Source: Portibacter marinus
GTDB lineage: Bacteria; Bacteroidota; Bacteroidia; Chitinophagales; Saprospiraceae
Direction: 5' to 3'
Assembly: GCF_021533195.1 (NCBI RefSeq)
Contig: NZ_JAJNKB010000003.1
Span: forward strand, 707,001-771,000
Length of the DNA: 64,000 nucleotides
In this document: piece after piece, positions 62,492 through 64,000 of the stretch
Layout: each line of letters begins with the position of its first letter
Position numbering within the stretch: position 1 is the stretch's first letter
Position numbers and translations under genes: made by a program
Notes under the pieces: generated by a model
The model's database searches: none
Told to the model about the DNA's origin: nothing
Seen by the model: the letters and a program-made list of their open reading frames with translations, nothing else

Positions 62492-64000
62492 ATGGCCATA
62501 GATAGCAGTGTAGAAACAGAAATAAAGGAATTTTTACAGAATTACTGGGATACGTATTTTGAAGGTGATCTGAAGAAATGGGGGACTTTTATAACGGACG
62601 ACTATAAGAATATCGGCACCACTGAAGAGGAAATCTGGAATAGCAAAAAAGATATTCTCGATTATACCAAAGAAATGATTGATCAGATGGTGGGCAATGC
62701 CGAAGTACGGAATAAGAAAGTTCAAGTCAATTCGTACCCACCTTATTTCATGGCTCACGAGCTGGGAGATTTGTTTGTTAAGTCAGAAGATGAATGGCTA
62801 TATTATGCACCCATCAGACTTTCTTCATTGATGCAGAAAAATGGAGATACGTGGATCGTCTTGCACCAGCACGGTTCATTTCCTGATTCGAAAACAGAGG
62901 AAGGAGAGGCGTTTGGTATTGATACGCTTAAAGAAGAAAATCTCAAATTACAAAAAGCAGTACAAGAGCGTACTGTAGAATTAGAGCAAAGGAATAGAGC
63001 ACTAGAGATAGAGAGTGCTTTGCAACGCATTCGTGCCGAGGCTGTAGGTATGAGAGAATCGGCAGATCTCCAGGACATCGTGGTTACCATGCGAAAAGAG
63101 TTCGTCAAATTGGGTCACGAAGCGCACTATTTTTGGCATATGATGTGGCTAGATGATCGCTACGAAAAAGCGATGACATCTGGAGATGGCTCAAGAGTGG
63201 GGATGGTTATGAATTTGCCACGCGATTTTCACACTAAATATGAACAAACAGTGGCATGGGAGAAGAGTGATGAACCTGTGCATGTACTTGCAATGGGTAC
63301 AGAGGTCGCTGTCGACTATATAGATAGAATGGTCTCTTTGGGCAATTTTAAAAAACTAGACCCTAATGCTCCAACCCAAGATGACATACGACATATCGGC
63401 GGATTAACGTTTGTGATGGCTCGAACGACTCATGGGGAAATTGGTTATAGTCTTCCTGGTGTAGTCGAATACCCTTCGGCTGATGCTCTCCAATTACTGG
63501 AAAGATTTGCCAGCACATTTGATTTAGCACATCGCAGATTTTTAGATCTTCAGAAGTCTGAAAGACAGGCATTTGAAGTTAAAATAGAACTAGAATTAGA
63601 GAAAGTCCGAAGCAGAGCAATGGCCATGCATCAGAGTATTGAAATTGGTGAGGTTGCAGAAGTATTGTATGAACAATTAACGGGTCTGGAAGGAGATCTT
63701 TGGGGAACTGGTTTTGCATTTTGCGAGGTTAATTCGGACTCAGATGAATTTTGGTTCGTAAATCATGGCGGAGTTTTGCCAAATTTAAAAATGCCCAATA
63801 CGGTCGACCCCGCACACATTGCTATGTATCAAGGTTTTCTAGATCAATTAGAACTATTGACCATTGAAAAAGGGGGCGAAGACTTAGAAGAGCATTACCG
63901 TTATATGCTGACTGTTCCTTCTGTTCAACCTGTATTTCAAGGAATGTTGGAAGCAGGTATTGATTTCCCTAAATGGCAAAAGTGGCATGCGGCCTACTTT
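62492..64000 (+). CDS. Sensor protein with NTF2-like, coiled-coil and repeated GAF-like modules (3' end outside window)
   Basis: The frame is open from the ATG at 62492 to the window end, giving 503 residues without a stop. Residues about 1-130 form an NTF2-like domain (FLQNYWDTYFEGDLKKWGTFITDDYKNIG). A coiled coil follows (LKEENLKLQKAVQERTVELEQRNRAL). Then the linker motif ALQRIRAEAVGMRESADL and about 200 residues later ELEKVRSRAMAMHQSIEI, each leading into a GAF-like module. This linker-module pattern precedes kinase, cyclase or LuxR-type outputs in Bacteroidota; the output domain lies beyond the window. Cytosolic, no membrane helix seen. Confidence 0.72.
   Translation, partial: MAIDSSVETEIKEFLQNYWDTYFEGDLKKWGTFITDDYKNIGTTEEEIWNSKKDILDYTKEMIDQMVGNAEVRNKKVQVNSYPPYFMAHELGDLFVKSEDEWLYYAPIRLSSLMQKNGDTWIVLHQHGSFPDSKTEEGEAFGIDTLKEENLKLQKAVQERTVELEQRNRALEIESALQRIRAEAVGMRESADLQDIVVTMRKEFVKLGHEAHYFWHMMWLDDRYEKAMTSGDGSRVGMVMNLPRDFHTKYEQTVAWEKSDEPVHVLAMGTEVAVDYIDRMVSLGNFKKLDPNAPTQDDIRHIGGLTFVMARTTHGEIGYSLPGVVEYPSADALQLLERFASTFDLAHRRFLDLQKSERQAFEVKIELELEKVRSRAMAMHQSIEIGEVAEVLYEQLTGLEGDLWGTGFAFCEVNSDSDEFWFVNHGGVLPNLKMPNTVDPAHIAMYQGFLDQLELLTIEKGGEDLEEHYRYMLTVPSVQPVFQGMLEAGIDFPKWQKWHAAYF

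Noticed and set aside
1-64000. Search for CRISPR arrays, insertion sequences, integrases, rRNA and tRNA genes
   Set aside because: No regular direct-repeat array, no transposase or integrase frame, and no rRNA or tRNA-like sequence was recognised by reading; a tRNA scan could not be run.

Overview
The window is a stretch of a Bacteroidota chromosome, most likely from the Saprospiria/Cytophagia side of the phylum. The evidence is three secreted proteins with type IX secretion (T9SS) C-terminal sorting domains, promoter-like TAnnTTTG boxes, DUF5916 and DUF6090 family proteins, an elongated PurF-like protein of the type seen in this phylum, and weak ribosome binding sites. The DNA is moderately AT-rich. 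I see no rRNA, tRNA, CRISPR array, phage or insertion sequence. Housekeeping genes (ogt, cysS, mutL, purF-like, mnmG, scpA, rpsU) are interleaved with accessory blocks.

Layout. 1-3.5 kb: a degenerate MtfA-like protein, Ogt, two small membrane proteins and a PLP decarboxylase. 3.5-6.8 kb: a molybdenum cofactor block in which sufS, sufU, moaD and moaE overlap one another on the minus strand, with moaA divergent. 6.8-11.6 kb: a HAD hydrolase overlapping a 1394-residue T9SS repeat protein. 11.9-20.3 kb: a CoxG-S-L-M-D-E molybdenum hydroxylase operon whose large subunit has the form II AYRGAGR loop, followed by convergent moeA and a flavin-binding protein. 20.6-25.1 kb: an M43 metalloprotease and a glutaminyl-cyclase-like M28 lipoprotein. 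25.2-31.6 kb: cysS, an EEP nuclease-fold membrane protein, two rhomboids, mutL. 31.9-40.2 kb: purF-like gene, a T9SS protein, several unknowns, mnmG. 40.3-46.8 kb: a lipoprotein, a candidate structured RNA, a DUF5916 outer-membrane barrel, a conserved protein of unknown function and a VanY-type carboxypeptidase. 46.8-49.5 kb: a Tat-exported IorB-like molybdoenzyme with a MarR regulator and a perfect 18-bp palindrome. 49.5-56.3 kb: sulfatase, APC permease, an aldo/keto reductase-RidA fusion, lipoprotein, redoxin, scpA, rpsU. 56.3-64 kb: an accessory zone with a dead DUF6090 gene, a propeller lipoprotein, a glycosidase-like lipoprotein, two intact DUF6090 genes, an NTF2-like lipoprotein and the start of a sensor protein.

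How the genes fit together. The sulfur-transfer pair, MoaD/MoaE, MoaA and MoeA would supply cofactor to two molybdenum hydroxylases in the same window (the Cox-like complex and the IorB-like protein). MoaC, MoaB/Mog, MoeB, MobA and an XdhC/CoxF-type maturase are not here. The most unusual sequence signals outside genes are a repeated promoter-plus-hairpin leader before three accessory genes at 57-61 kb, the MarR palindrome, diverged direct repeats inside the cox operon, and the candidate RNA near 41.5 kb.
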